Assembly: GCA_965215055.1 (NCBI GenBank)
Contig: OZ244046.1
Span: 1,612,001 to 1,676,000, forward strand
Origin: G965215055 sp965215055
Lineage (GTDB): Bacteria; Pseudomonadota; Gammaproteobacteria; UBA4575
Direction: 5' to 3'
Length of the DNA: 64,000 bases
Shown: in pieces, positions 38,420 to 47,135 of the stretch
Position numbering within the stretch: position 1 is the stretch's first letter
How the letters are laid out: every line of letters begins with the position of its first letter
The notes under the pieces: generated by a model
Database searches by the model: none
What the model was told of the DNA's origin: nothing
Seen by the model: the letters and a program-made list of their open reading frames with translations, nothing else
Position numbers and translations under genes: made by a program

Positions 38420-39265
38420 ATGTATGATTATCTGCTAGTAATAGGTCCAGGCCGGTCCGGAAGCGAATTTCTGTACCGGAACTTAAAGGGCCATCGAGAC
38501 TTTGCCTTTCCTGAAATTAAGGAGGGGATCTATTATCGGTCCCCGAAAGCATTCAAGCGAGCTCGGCAAAGGTTGCATGGCAAACAACGAATGCTGCTAT
38601 GTGACATAGCAAATAGCGCATACTGTGATCCTGCCCTGTTCTCTGGTATTGAAGCACTTGGAAAAAAAGGCATCAAGATACTGTTAATGGTGTTAATCAG
38701 AAACCACCGAGACCGCGCCATTTCAATGTTATGGTTCAGGAAAAGTCGAGGAGAACCCTCGGCTCTCTTTGGCAGCAGGCGCCTGGAGGAGGTTATAGTG
38801 CGTGACAGGCTGGTCCCGAAAATGCTTCTGGATATTTTCCGGATCAAGGCTGATATTCTGACCGTCAGCTTTTCGGCACTTACCAAGGATACGGCAGCTG
38901 TACTGGAAGTATTGGCCTCCCTCTGTCAGACCTCGGGATTCGACTCTGTCTTACAAGAACCAGTAAATGAAGTGGTCAGTCCGAGATTCGTTTGGTTCTC
39001 GGCGCTTGGGTGGCTGTGTGGTAGAGCACTGCGCAAGCTTGGCTTCAGGCGGCTGTTGCAGAGAGCTAAAGATAACCAACTTTTGAAGAGCGTGTTCTTC
39101 GTTCCATGGTCGAAGGATGAAGGCAACCTGTGCCTGTCTGAAAAGTCTCTGAAGACATTGGATACCTCATATTCTGAGTGTTGGTCAATTGTGGAAAACT
39201 CATCAGAGCAGATAGGGAGAGGCATATATTTTAGGAAATTTAACTTAGCCGAACGGTTATCGTGA
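38420..39265 (+). CDS. Sulfotransferase-family protein
   Basis: 281 residues from ATG 38420 (MYDYLLVIGPGRSG). In-frame ATGs at 38381 and 38252 exist, but the most upstream one runs through the methyltransferase remnant. The PAPS 5-prime-phosphosulfate loop is GPGRSGSEFLYRNLKGH and the 3-prime-phosphate site is LIRNHRDRAISMLWF, as in carbohydrate sulfotransferases. It probably sulfates a sugar of the surface polymer (inference). The stop overlaps the methyltransferase GTG (GTGA), so the two are coupled. No PAPS synthesis genes are in the window. Confidence 0.83.
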   Translation: MYDYLLVIGPGRSGSEFLYRNLKGHRDFAFPEIKEGIYYRSPKAFKRARQRLHGKQRMLLCDIANSAYCDPALFSGIEALGKKGIKILLMVLIRNHRDRAISMLWFRKSRGEPSALFGSRRLEEVIVRDRLVPKMLLDIFRIKADILTVSFSALTKDTAAVLEVLASLCQTSGFDSVLQEPVNEVVSPRFVWFSALGWLCGRALRKLGFRRLLQRAKDNQLLKSVFFVPWSKDEGNLCLSEKSLKTLDTSYSECWSIVENSSEQIGRGIYFRKFNLAERLS

Positions 39266-39987
39266 CAGGAAGGTTCTGCAAGTACGAAGCTGTACAACGC
39301 CGAAACTTCCGGGAATTGGTGCACGCTGGAGCTTACGGGGTAGACTTCGATCACAAACCGGAAGCAAAGGCATTCGTGAAGGGTTGTATCAACGATCTCT
39401 TCCCAGTCGCTACCGGCCCTGGTCTGAGGATATTGGATTGCGGATGTGGGCCAGGGGCATGGCTCGACTTCATTAGAGGTGAATTTGACCGCAAAGGTGG
39501 TTTGCTTCACAGGTACTATGGATTTGATCTTACCTCGGAAATGGTTGAAGTGGCCTGCCGGCGTCTTCCCGAATTTCCCTCAACCCGATTGCACCAGGGC
39601 GACATTATTGCGGCGGAGTCCTACGTGTTCGATGATGAAGAGCCTCTGTTCGACCTGATCTATTGTTACGATGTTGTGCAACAGCTTCCGCTGAGGCTGC
39701 AGTTCCAGGCATGTGAAACAATGGCGGAACACTTGAGGAATGGTGGTGTTGCCATCATGTTCGATCAGGATCGTCATTCCTCATTTGGTCGTGCTATGGG
39801 CTGCGCGAAGTTCATTACACGCTATCTCAAGATTCCCCTGGTCCCGCCGCACTATACTGCAGCCCGCTATCCTCCACTCAGACAATTCGCGCGGAGGCTC
39901 AGGGAGAGCGGATACGAGACGACCATCAAAGTCGCGCCCAATGGAAGAAAGCGGGCGCTGGTGGTACAACTGCCATCAGCAACATAA
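39262..39987 (+). CDS. Class I SAM-dependent methyltransferase
   Basis: 241 residues, GTG start overlapping the sulfotransferase stop. SAM motif I is LRILDCGCGPGAWLDFI, followed by the acidic YGFDLTSEMVEVA. Motif IV-like LIYCYDVVQQLP and LRNGGVAIMFDQDRHSS are typical of small-molecule methyltransferases. The substrate is probably a sugar in the polymer (inference). Its 3-prime end overlaps the convergent alpha-toroid gene by 12 bp. Confidence 0.88.
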   Translation: MTGRFCKYEAVQRRNFRELVHAGAYGVDFDHKPEAKAFVKGCINDLFPVATGPGLRILDCGCGPGAWLDFIRGEFDRKGGLLHRYYGFDLTSEMVEVACRRLPEFPSTRLHQGDIIAAESYVFDDEEPLFDLIYCYDVVQQLPLRLQFQACETMAEHLRNGGVAIMFDQDRHSSFGRAMGCAKFITRYLKIPLVPPHYTAARYPPLRQFARRLRESGYETTIKVAPNGRKRALVVQLPSAT

Positions 39988-41190
39988 GCTCGCTTCGAGC
40001 AGGTTTGAATCGATACAAAATTTGGCCGCCCAGCTGATATATCGATACCGCTGATAATCGCCGTCTATGGGGTAGGAGCCCTTAACGCCACCCCGGTACT
40101 TCGATGGGCCGTCGATTCGAATGGTGCGACGCACAAAAGAATTGGCAAGCCGGCCGGCCTTCAAATAGCGGTCCTCCCCTGTAAGTTTGTACAGGGCAAG
40201 CCAGCAATAAGCAATCTGTGCTGTCCCGGTGAGGCAAGCCCATTCCACGGCTGGACACCAACCCTTCATTATACGCCCTGATAAAAAACCATCTTCACCA
40301 AGGCATTTTAATAATCCATCTGCGGTCAGACACGATGCAGTCAAAAGCTCTCTATCCTCACTCGCTCGGTAAGCTTCTACAATACCTCGCAGGGCGTACC
40401 CAAGAGTATGGGTGAGAGGTCGCGAGGCATCATTGAGACAACAGTTGTCGAAGAAACCGTCTTCGCACTGATGAGTCAGCGTCCAATGAATGTTGGCCAT
40501 TGCTGTAGCCGCGTACGAACCACCTGTTTCGACAGAGTCCGCTTCCAGAAGGCTCCATGCCACATGCGTATAGTGGGCCTTCTCGGTAGGGGTGGTGTAT
40601 GGAGATAAATGCCGCCGCCAACACCCGTCAGAATCCTGGCCTGTTACAAGCCAATCTGCCGCCTGCTTGAGAGATCTCTTGTAGTTCCCGAACTCACGGT
40701 GACCGGCCACCAAGCCGAGTAAAATCTGGCCGGTATTGAACGTCACCGGAGTTCTCAGGCTGGAGTTGATGTATCCACTCTGGAATCCGCCATTCGGGAG
40801 CTGTATGGAAACCAACCAGTCGAGCATGCTGCGAGCCCTGTCTCGGGCATCACTATCATTTCGCAGGCGTGCATAATCCAACATGGTGGGAATGGTATAG
40901 CCTGTAGTTTCCGGATAGGATGTCGACCATCCAGTGAGGTAGCTGTAGTGCCCGGCGATCCCTCCATCCCGAGATGCAGAATGATCCTGAGAGTAGCGTA
41001 ACCAGTCAATACAGGCGTCTACGACGGCACTGATCCCCGGGTCTGAGGGTAAATGGTCGTGGCGATTATTGAAGCGTTCCATCCTCGCCGCAGGAGGCAG
41101 GCCTATATCCTGACTGTAGTTGTGTATCCGACTTATCACGCCGCGAATCCTGGGAGAGCGTATCCTTTTGTACCATCGCCGAAAAGCCAT
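39976..41190 (-). CDS. Alpha/alpha-toroid protein of a polysaccharide locus, function unknown
   Basis: 404 residues from ATG 41190, one base after the stop of the upstream glycosyltransferase. Repeated helical hairpins with aromatic-Gly motifs (MLDWLVSIQLPNGGFQSG, WLVTGQDSDGCWRRH, WTLTHQCEDGFFDN, GEDGFLSGRIMKGWCP) resemble the (alpha/alpha)6 barrels of prenyltransferases, squalene cyclases and some glycoside hydrolases/lyases. The conserved DxDD or QW patterns of terpene cyclases are not evident. In this setting a polymer-modifying or degrading role is more likely (inference). No signal peptide is seen. Confidence 0.75.
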   Translation of the reverse strand: MAFRRWYKRIRSPRIRGVISRIHNYSQDIGLPPAARMERFNNRHDHLPSDPGISAVVDACIDWLRYSQDHSASRDGGIAGHYSYLTGWSTSYPETTGYTIPTMLDYARLRNDSDARDRARSMLDWLVSIQLPNGGFQSGYINSSLRTPVTFNTGQILLGLVAGHREFGNYKRSLKQAADWLVTGQDSDGCWRRHLSPYTTPTEKAHYTHVAWSLLEADSVETGGSYAATAMANIHWTLTHQCEDGFFDNCCLNDASRPLTHTLGYALRGIVEAYRASEDRELLTASCLTADGLLKCLGEDGFLSGRIMKGWCPAVEWACLTGTAQIAYCWLALYKLTGEDRYLKAGRLANSFVRRTIRIDGPSKYRGGVKGSYPIDGDYQRYRYISWAAKFCIDSNLLEASLCC

Positions 41191-41191
41191 G

Positions 41192-42445
41192 CTAAACACT
41201 CGCTTGCTTCTCAATTTCCGGCAAGGGGCGCCCCTCGGCTACGGCCATAAGGATTGCTTCGACCTGTAATATGGTGTTTTTCAGGTCGAAACGCCTAGCT
41301 AGGTCCAAGCAGTTCTTCTTGATTTGCATCAGTTCTTGAGGATGACTGGCTAGCTCAGTGATGACATTGGCAAGGCTGTTGGCATCCAGTGGAGGAAATA
41401 TGCGACCCACATTATGCCGGCGAACCAGAATTGCACCTTCACAACCTCCGCTAATGATTACAGGAATACCAGATGCAAGGATTTCATAAATTTTGGAAGG
41501 CATTGTTTCAGGTAGTTCTTTTGCCAATGGTACTAAAGCGGCGTCGCATGAGGCTAGCATGATCCCGATGTCCGCCCTGGTTGCCGGCATCTTGAATGTA
41601 AGATTATTCAGTTGCTGATGCTTGGCAAGGTTCATGAGGGGCTTTTTGGTCGGACCGTCACCGACCATAATAAACTTGATCCGTGGGTGGTCACGAAGTC
41701 TTGATGCTGCTTCGACAACTACTTCAAGCCCCTGGAAAAGTCCGTGAAGTCCAAAATAACCTACAAGGAAATCGTCCTCGCTTGCCCCGAAGGTAGCTCG
41801 AACCTCCGAGCTTTTGAGCGAAGGCTGGAACATGTCTAGGTCCACGCCATTGCTGATGACCGTTGTTTCCACTTGTGGAAACCGTTTCCTGATATGTTCC
41901 ATAGCTGCCGGACAGGTAGCTGATATTACATCGGACGACTTGTACCCGAAACGCTCCAATAGACTTAGAATCTGCAGGGAGAGTCTGCTGATCGGATAAC
42001 CAAGCTGCACAGCGATTCCAGGCCAGATGTCCGAAACGTTCATGATAGTTCGTGCCTTGGTAATGCGCCCAATGGCTAGGCCAAACGGCACAAGAAAAAG
42101 CGGTGGACTATCGAATAGCACCACGTCCTGTCGGCCAATACGCCACGTGCCTAGCAACAGGCCCGATAATGTGAAAGACAGATAACTCCAAAAACGTGGT
42201 AGCATGTGGGAGGATTTGGAAGGGTATATCCAGGTGCGAGTTACTTGGATTTTCTCTATCTCTTCTATCACTCGGAGCTTCCACCGATAGTCTTTGAATA
42301 CTCTTCCAGTCGGATAATTGGGCATAGCCGTGATTACCCGAATCTCATGTCCCATGGCTGCGAGTCTTTTGGTCAACTCGAAGAGACGAGTTGCCGTGGC
42401 ACCTATTTCCGGAGGGAAATTCAGGGACAGGACTAAGAGCTTCAT
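41192..42445 (-). CDS. GT4-family glycosyltransferase
   Basis: 417 residues from ATG 42445 (MKLLVLSLNFPPEIGATATRL). The N-terminal GxxxxR-type acceptor region is present. The C-terminal GT-B half has VISNGVDLDMFQPS, FLVGYFGLHGLFQG, MVGDGPTKKPL, and the E-x7-E-like PETMPSKIYEILASGIPVII. It resembles WbuB/WcaI-type transferases. It is encoded just downstream of a UDP-ManNAc dehydrogenase, so an N-acetylated or uronic-acid sugar is a plausible donor (inference). Confidence 0.92.
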   Translation of the reverse strand: MKLLVLSLNFPPEIGATATRLFELTKRLAAMGHEIRVITAMPNYPTGRVFKDYRWKLRVIEEIEKIQVTRTWIYPSKSSHMLPRFWSYLSFTLSGLLLGTWRIGRQDVVLFDSPPLFLVPFGLAIGRITKARTIMNVSDIWPGIAVQLGYPISRLSLQILSLLERFGYKSSDVISATCPAAMEHIRKRFPQVETTVISNGVDLDMFQPSLKSSEVRATFGASEDDFLVGYFGLHGLFQGLEVVVEAASRLRDHPRIKFIMVGDGPTKKPLMNLAKHQQLNNLTFKMPATRADIGIMLASCDAALVPLAKELPETMPSKIYEILASGIPVIISGGCEGAILVRRHNVGRIFPPLDANSLANVITELASHPQELMQIKKNCLDLARRFDLKNTILQVEAILMAVAEGRPLPEIEKQASV

Positions 42446-42495
42446 ATTACGTGACGTCCATTTACCAAGCAAACAGCGAAGTTGAAATTCTTAAT

Positions 42496-43758
42496 CTACT
42501 TTGTCGCCCAAAAACCATGTGGGTCAATGACTGGCCTTCCAGAAAGTCGGCTATGGTCCACACGACCAAATTCCCTATGATCGGTAAGCAGGGCAATTAT
42601 GTCGGCAACACCCAATGCAGTATCAAGATCAACCAGTTCCGTTTTTTTATTATTTCCCGTAAGCTCAGCGGGTAAGGTAGAAATATATGGCTCGACCACC
42701 AGGACTCTTCCGCTTAATGACGCCTGAAGTTGTTTTATGATGGTCACTGCCGGACTTTCTCGCAGGTCGCCAACATCCGCCTTGTAGGTGAGTCCCAGGC
42801 AGGCAACGACGGGGTTATCAATCTCCTTGCAGGCGGTAATTATCCGGTGCACGACCTGTTCAGGTTTGCTGTCATTGACTTGTCGGGCCGTACGGATCAA
42901 AGGTGTCAGCTTTGGTTTAGAATGAATAATGAACCAAGGGTCGACAGGGATGCAGTGCCCGCCAACTCCGGGCCCAGGCTTAAGGATATCAACCCGAGGA
43001 TGATGGTTGGCAAGGCTGATTACTTCCCACTGGTCGATATCAAGGGCATCGCAAACCAGTGACATTTCATTGGCAAATGCAATATTGACGTCGCGGTAGG
43101 CATTTTCTGCGAGTTTCACGAGTTCTCCAGTACGTGCCGTGGTCAAGTAAAAATTCCCCTGAACAAAAATCTGATACAACTCTTTTGCTGCAGTCGCGCA
43201 AGCTAGTGTAACTCCCCCAATCACTCGGTCATTTTTTACAAGCTCGTCCAAGGTCTGTCCCGGCAGCATCCGCTCGGGGCAGTATGCGACACGGATATCG
43301 CTGTTCTCTCCGTCCACGTGGGGAAAGGAGAGGTCGGGGCGAGCCTTGGCCAGCCGTTCGCAGATCGTTTCCATGGTTCCTACAGGTGAGGTAGATTCCA
43401 CGAGGATGAGGTTTCCAGCTTCGAGAGTCGGCGCCAGTTCATCCACAGCATTGTACAACAGGCTGAGGTCAGGGTTGTGACCTTCTTTCCTGACGGGAGT
43501 GGGCACAGCGATGATGAATGCGTCTGCTTTAGCTGGCTTGCCCTGTACACGCAATCTTCCGGCAGCAACTGCCCGGGATACCATAGTGTCCAGATTTGGT
43601 TCTTGGATTGGGGATGATCCTGAGTTGATAATCGCAACACGATTGGCATCGGTGTCTACGCCAATCACTTTAGTGCCTTTTGCTGCTAACATCACAGCGG
43701 TGGGTAGTCCCAAATAGCCAAGCCCTGTGACGGAGATGCGTTTAATCGTTTTAGTCAT
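42496..43758 (-). CDS. wecC: UDP-N-acetyl-D-mannosamine dehydrogenase
   Basis: 420 residues from ATG 43758. NAD-binding VTGLGYLGLPTAVMLAAKG, then VPTPVRKEGHNPDLSLL, the LVESTSPVGTME segment, KLAENAYRDVNIAFANE, and the catalytic Cys in PGVGGHCIPVDPWF identify a UDP-sugar 6-dehydrogenase. The GHCIPVDPWF form is characteristic of WecC (UDP-ManNAcA formation). The matching epimerase WecB is not in the window. Confidence 0.92.
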   Translation of the reverse strand: MTKTIKRISVTGLGYLGLPTAVMLAAKGTKVIGVDTDANRVAIINSGSSPIQEPNLDTMVSRAVAAGRLRVQGKPAKADAFIIAVPTPVRKEGHNPDLSLLYNAVDELAPTLEAGNLILVESTSPVGTMETICERLAKARPDLSFPHVDGENSDIRVAYCPERMLPGQTLDELVKNDRVIGGVTLACATAAKELYQIFVQGNFYLTTARTGELVKLAENAYRDVNIAFANEMSLVCDALDIDQWEVISLANHHPRVDILKPGPGVGGHCIPVDPWFIIHSKPKLTPLIRTARQVNDSKPEQVVHRIITACKEIDNPVVACLGLTYKADVGDLRESPAVTIIKQLQASLSGRVLVVEPYISTLPAELTGNNKKTELVDLDTALGVADIIALLTDHREFGRVDHSRLSGRPVIDPHGFWATK

Positions 43759-44173
43759 CAACCAGTTTTTGCAGTATATAGTGTTAAATTAGTAGCAAAC
43801 ACTCCATATAGTAGTGCAAATGCCTATACAGCCAAGTGCCCTAACCTGGAGTTAAGTGTCTTTGCTTTGTTCTGGATAGAGATTCTGTAATCTACACAGT
43901 GACTCTTGACCAGTACATTTTGTGGCCTGGAATAAACGATTCGTTGCCCCCCCCCCCCCCCCCCCCCCCCCGACGCTGATTCAATCGACTTGCGACCAAA
44001 TAGTAAATTGAAAGGCAGTGTGGAAATGGTTGTAATTTTCAGAAGGTGCTTGCCCATGACACAAGTAACAGCGTAATGCTGGCTAATTATATTGCATAAG
44101 ACATAGCCTGTCTTGGAAAATGCCTTGCCTAGGATGTTTTTGTCAATGCAAGCCATCGTCACAGTGACAAGTA
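43759..44173. other. Intergenic region with a poly-C tract, no gene supported
   Basis: 415 bp between wecC and a glycosyltransferase gene. It holds the 25-bp C tract. A 112-codon - strand frame (43824-44162) crosses the tract as a run of Gly codons, but it has no family features or ribosome-binding site and is probably spurious. Confidence 0.5.
43947..43971 (+). repeat. Homopolymer tract, 25 C
   Basis: Twenty-five uninterrupted C residues on the + strand, far longer than anything else in the window except the 22-G tract at 45399. Together they bracket one glycosyltransferase gene in inverted arrangement. The length may be uncertain in sequencing. Confidence 0.95.
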
Positions 44174-45397
44174 CTACTTGTTCACCAGCTTTTTCAGTTG
44201 ACTACCCAATAATTCTCCTTCGTTGGTATGCGTGCTTACGGCTGGTGACAATGCCGCAAGGTTTGTCTGCCAGAGCTTCAGTTTTTCGATAGTTACGGCG
44301 CGAATCGAGTTTACCGCCTTCTCAATGTTATCATCCTTGATGACTAATCCGATTTGGTGTCGGTTCACTTCATTGGCGTCCCCGGTGCAGGCTCGAGCAA
44401 TCATAGGTTTCCGAAAGAGGCAAGATTGATAATACCGATTGGACTGGGCCCAGCAAAAGGGAATTTCGGGGGAGTAGCACGCCAGGACCATGTCCACGCT
44501 CCCGTATAATTCTGGCAGGTCCTCGGGAGAGCTGTATGCACCTCTGTACTCGACGTTCGGGTTTCTCTCAAGAAATCGGTCGAATCTGTGGATTTTTGGA
44601 GACGTCACTCCAGCAATAACGATCTCAAATCTTTTGCACGTAGTCGTCAAAAGTTCGATTAAGTGCAAACTCCACTTATCTCTTATGGACCCAAAATAAC
44701 CAATACGCAGCGGTCTTTCTTCAAATGGCTTTCCTCCCGGTGGTGAAATTCCCTTTCTTCGAATCGCCACGGAGAACGACCTGTCACACTTGTTCTCAAT
44801 AATCAGTGTAGGTGTCCCGACGTTCAGGATATCGCGATAGTAATTGTGGTAATTGCGGGTCGTTAACACTAAGAGATTATACTTCTTGGTTATAATTCCT
44901 TTGTCGATAAATCGGACTAGCTGGCCTTTTAGGTTACGGTCAACTTGGTGCTTTGCGATGTCATGTATTTCAAGGACGGCAGGCATCGCCAAGCCCATGC
45001 CAGCTAGCAAAGGCAAAATAGTCGTCCCTGTATGAAATACGTAAACAATGTCGTTGCGGCGAATCGCGGCACGAATTTTAGGAACGCGCGCCATTATCTC
45101 AAAGACTCTGAGCCAGTAGATATTAAAATACAAGCGGCCTAACGACTGAACCCGATGATCTAAAAGTTGTCCTGGATAATAGTTGTTCTCAAAAGTAATG
45201 ACTTCGACATCAAAGCCGGCTTCTCGTAACATTTGGATACGCTGGGAGATCACAGGTTCTATACTAATGGGCGTAATACAAAGGATTTTTGTTGCTTTCA
45301 CGTCGGGTAAAATTCTTCCCGTGGAACCTGTGGCTTTCCAAAATGAGCTACCGAGGTAGGGACGCGGCAGCAGCAAACTTCTAAAATACCGCATCAT
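44174..45397 (-). CDS. GT4-like glycosyltransferase with a C tract at its start
   Basis: 407 residues from ATG 45397. An alternative is GTG 45301, just before KATKILCITPISIEPVISQR, where family similarity begins and a GGAAGA lies upstream. The GT-B pattern includes IVYVFHTGTTILPLLAGMG, RPLRIGYFGSIRDKWS, VIAGVTSPKIHRFD, DLPELYGSVDMVLACYSPE and YYQSCLFRKPMIARACTGDANEV. It joins the other transferase in building the polymer. A 22-bp C tract (sense strand) ends 1 bp before ATG 45397, exactly where a ribosome-binding site should be, so expression may vary with tract length, or the 5-prime end may be wrong. Confidence 0.82.
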   Translation of the reverse strand: MMRYFRSLLLPRPYLGSSFWKATGSTGRILPDVKATKILCITPISIEPVISQRIQMLREAGFDVEVITFENNYYPGQLLDHRVQSLGRLYFNIYWLRVFEIMARVPKIRAAIRRNDIVYVFHTGTTILPLLAGMGLAMPAVLEIHDIAKHQVDRNLKGQLVRFIDKGIITKKYNLLVLTTRNYHNYYRDILNVGTPTLIIENKCDRSFSVAIRRKGISPPGGKPFEERPLRIGYFGSIRDKWSLHLIELLTTTCKRFEIVIAGVTSPKIHRFDRFLERNPNVEYRGAYSSPEDLPELYGSVDMVLACYSPEIPFCWAQSNRYYQSCLFRKPMIARACTGDANEVNRHQIGLVIKDDNIEKAVNSIRAVTIEKLKLWQTNLAALSPAVSTHTNEGELLGSQLKKLVNK

Positions 45398-45398
45398 C

Positions 45399-45420
45399 GG
45401 GGGGGGGGGGGGGGGGGGGG
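45399..45420 (+). repeat. Homopolymer tract, 22 G
   Basis: Twenty-two uninterrupted G residues on the + strand, reading as C on the sense strand of the glycosyltransferase gene. It is inverted with respect to the C tract at 43947 and abuts the start codon at 45397. Confidence 0.95.
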
Positions 45421-45707
45421 CTGAGGCTGAGGCATTCTTACTGTCGCTACCTGGTACTTCTTGTCCTGTGAGTTACTCTTGAAATCATCTTCTGGTACCG
45501 TTCATTATCGGTTTGTCCGGCTCCAAGAATCTGATTCGTAGCAACTCCTTCAAATATATAAGAATTAGCCTGTCTTATCAACCGAAATCCGGCTCTTGGG
45601 AGGAGCGGGAAAGTTTAGTTTAAGGGGTGTGAAAGATGGAAACTCTCAACCGGCGCAGGATCTTGAGTTAATCAATGAGCTGCCAGATGGCAGCGAAAAA
45701 AAGGAGA
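45421..45707. other. Intergenic, no gene supported
   Basis: 287 bp between the G tract and tRNA-Asn. A - strand frame (about 45450-45610) reads ...LIRQANSYIFEGVATN... and looks protein-like, but it lacks an ATG and a good ribosome-binding site. It could be the tail of a lost gene. Confidence 0.4.
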
Positions 45708-45783
45708 TGGCTCCCCGGGACGGGCTCGAACCGCCGACCTAGTGATTAACAGTCACCCGCTCTACCAACTGAGCTACCGGGGA
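45708..45783 (-). tRNA. tRNA-Asn (GTT)
   Basis: 76 nt with encoded CCA. On the - strand the acceptor TCCCCGG pairs with CCGGGGA, the D arm is TAGCTCAGTTGGTAGAGC, and the anticodon loop is CTGTTAA with GTT. The T arm is GGCGGTTCGAGCCCGTC-like. It marks the right edge of the polysaccharide islet. Confidence 0.96.
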
Positions 45784-45866
45784 AAAGGATTCAAGGAATG
45801 GTAACGATTCGCTATAAGGTGGTCAATTTCAAGTAGCTTAATCCGGCTTGTGATAGTAGTACCCGC

Positions 45867-47045
45867 CTAAAGTGCCTTGAGTCGCGCTATGGCCTCTTCC
45901 AAAACGTCCATACTGGCGGCATACGAGATACGTATATGCCCGGGCGAACCAAAGGCGCTGCCGGGCACCACTGCTATACCGGAGTTATTGAGCAAGTATT
46001 CCGATAATTCAACGTCATTTGAGACATTTACCACTTTTTCTATCATGCCCTTGAAGTCCGGAAAACAATAAAATGTTCCATCGCCAGTCATGCAGTGCAC
46101 GCCGTCTAAATCATTCAGAGCATTAACGATAAAGTCATGACGCTGCTCAAATGCCTTGCACATGGTTGCTACACAGGCTTGGTTGCCCAGTAATGCCGCT
46201 TCCGCCGCCGCTTGTGAAATGGAACTCGGGTTTGAGGTGCTTTGAGATTGGACGCTGATCATCGCTTTGATAACAGCACTTGGCCCCGCCGCGTAGCCTA
46301 TGCGCCAGCCCGTCATGGAATATGCCTTGGAGACACCGTTCAAGATAATAGTGCGACCCTTGAGTGAAGGGGTAGTGTTCAAAATGTTTGCGAACTGGCG
46401 CCCTCGGAACATGACGTGTTCGTACATGTCATCCGTGATGATATGTACGTGCTCGTGCCTCTCTAAAACGTGGCCCAGTTCAGCCAATTCTTCTCTGTCA
46501 TAGGCCATTCCGGAAGGATTGGAAGGGCTGTTGATGACAAGCAGTTTTGTCTTCTCTGTGATGGCCCCTTCCAAGTCGGATGCCGTGATCTTGCAACGAT
46601 TTTCATCGCTGCCAGAAATGATAACGGGGCAAGCCTCGGTCAGTCGTACCATGTCCGGATAGGATACCCAGTAGGGTGCAGGGATAAGAACTTCATCACC
46701 TGGATTGAGAAGTGCCTGACACAGATTGTAAAACACTTGTTTACCACCATTGGAAACCATCACGTTATCGGTTTCGTAGTCGAGTTGATTGTCACGCTTG
46801 AATTTTGTAATAACAGCCTGCCTGAGCGTAGCTGTGCCGGCGACAGGGGTATATTTGGTCTTGCCGCTCTGCATCGCTGCAATGGCTGCTTCTTTGATAT
46901 GCTCAGGGGTATCAAAATCAGGCTCTCCTGCCGCCAAGCTCAATATGTTCCCGCCTTCAGCGCGAATTTGATTTGCCCGTGTCGTTATTGCCAGCGTGGC
47001 AGATGGTTTAATACGCGAGACGCGGTCGGCTAGTGGATTTTCCAA
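45867..47045 (-). CDS. Aspartate aminotransferase, class I PLP enzyme
   Basis: 392 residues, TTG start giving MENPLADRVSRIKPSATLAITTRA as in the AAT-Ib subgroup. Substrate and PLP features: LAAGEPDFDTP, SNGGKQVFYNL, APYWVSYPDM, NSPSNPSGMAYD, the PLP lysine in LNGVSKAYSMTGWRIGYAAGP, and the C-terminal Arg in GHIRISYA. It makes aspartate or oxaloacetate and may also act on prephenate (known for this subgroup). It is divergent from uvrB. Confidence 0.94.
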   Translation of the reverse strand: MENPLADRVSRIKPSATLAITTRANQIRAEGGNILSLAAGEPDFDTPEHIKEAAIAAMQSGKTKYTPVAGTATLRQAVITKFKRDNQLDYETDNVMVSNGGKQVFYNLCQALLNPGDEVLIPAPYWVSYPDMVRLTEACPVIISGSDENRCKITASDLEGAITEKTKLLVINSPSNPSGMAYDREELAELGHVLERHEHVHIITDDMYEHVMFRGRQFANILNTTPSLKGRTIILNGVSKAYSMTGWRIGYAAGPSAVIKAMISVQSQSTSNPSSISQAAAEAALLGNQACVATMCKAFEQRHDFIVNALNDLDGVHCMTGDGTFYCFPDFKGMIEKVVNVSNDVELSEYLLNNSGIAVVPGSAFGSPGHIRISYAASMDVLEEAIARLKAL

Positions 47046-47135
47046 AGGGGGCCTTGTTGTAGTGTGATAGTTTAAGATGTATTTATTATACAGTCGTAGC
47101 CGATTGTACCAGAGCTTTCAGATGGGATTGAGGAA

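Noticed and set aside
43824..44162. 112-codon - strand ORF with a Gly run across the C tract
   Set aside because: The Gly run is only the homopolymer; there is no ribosome-binding site, no family motif and no support from context.
45450..45610. Protein-like - strand frame reading LIRQANSYIFEGVATN...
   Set aside because: It has no ATG/GTG and no good ribosome-binding site, and I cannot place the family. It may be the tail of a lost gene but is not supportable as a CDS.
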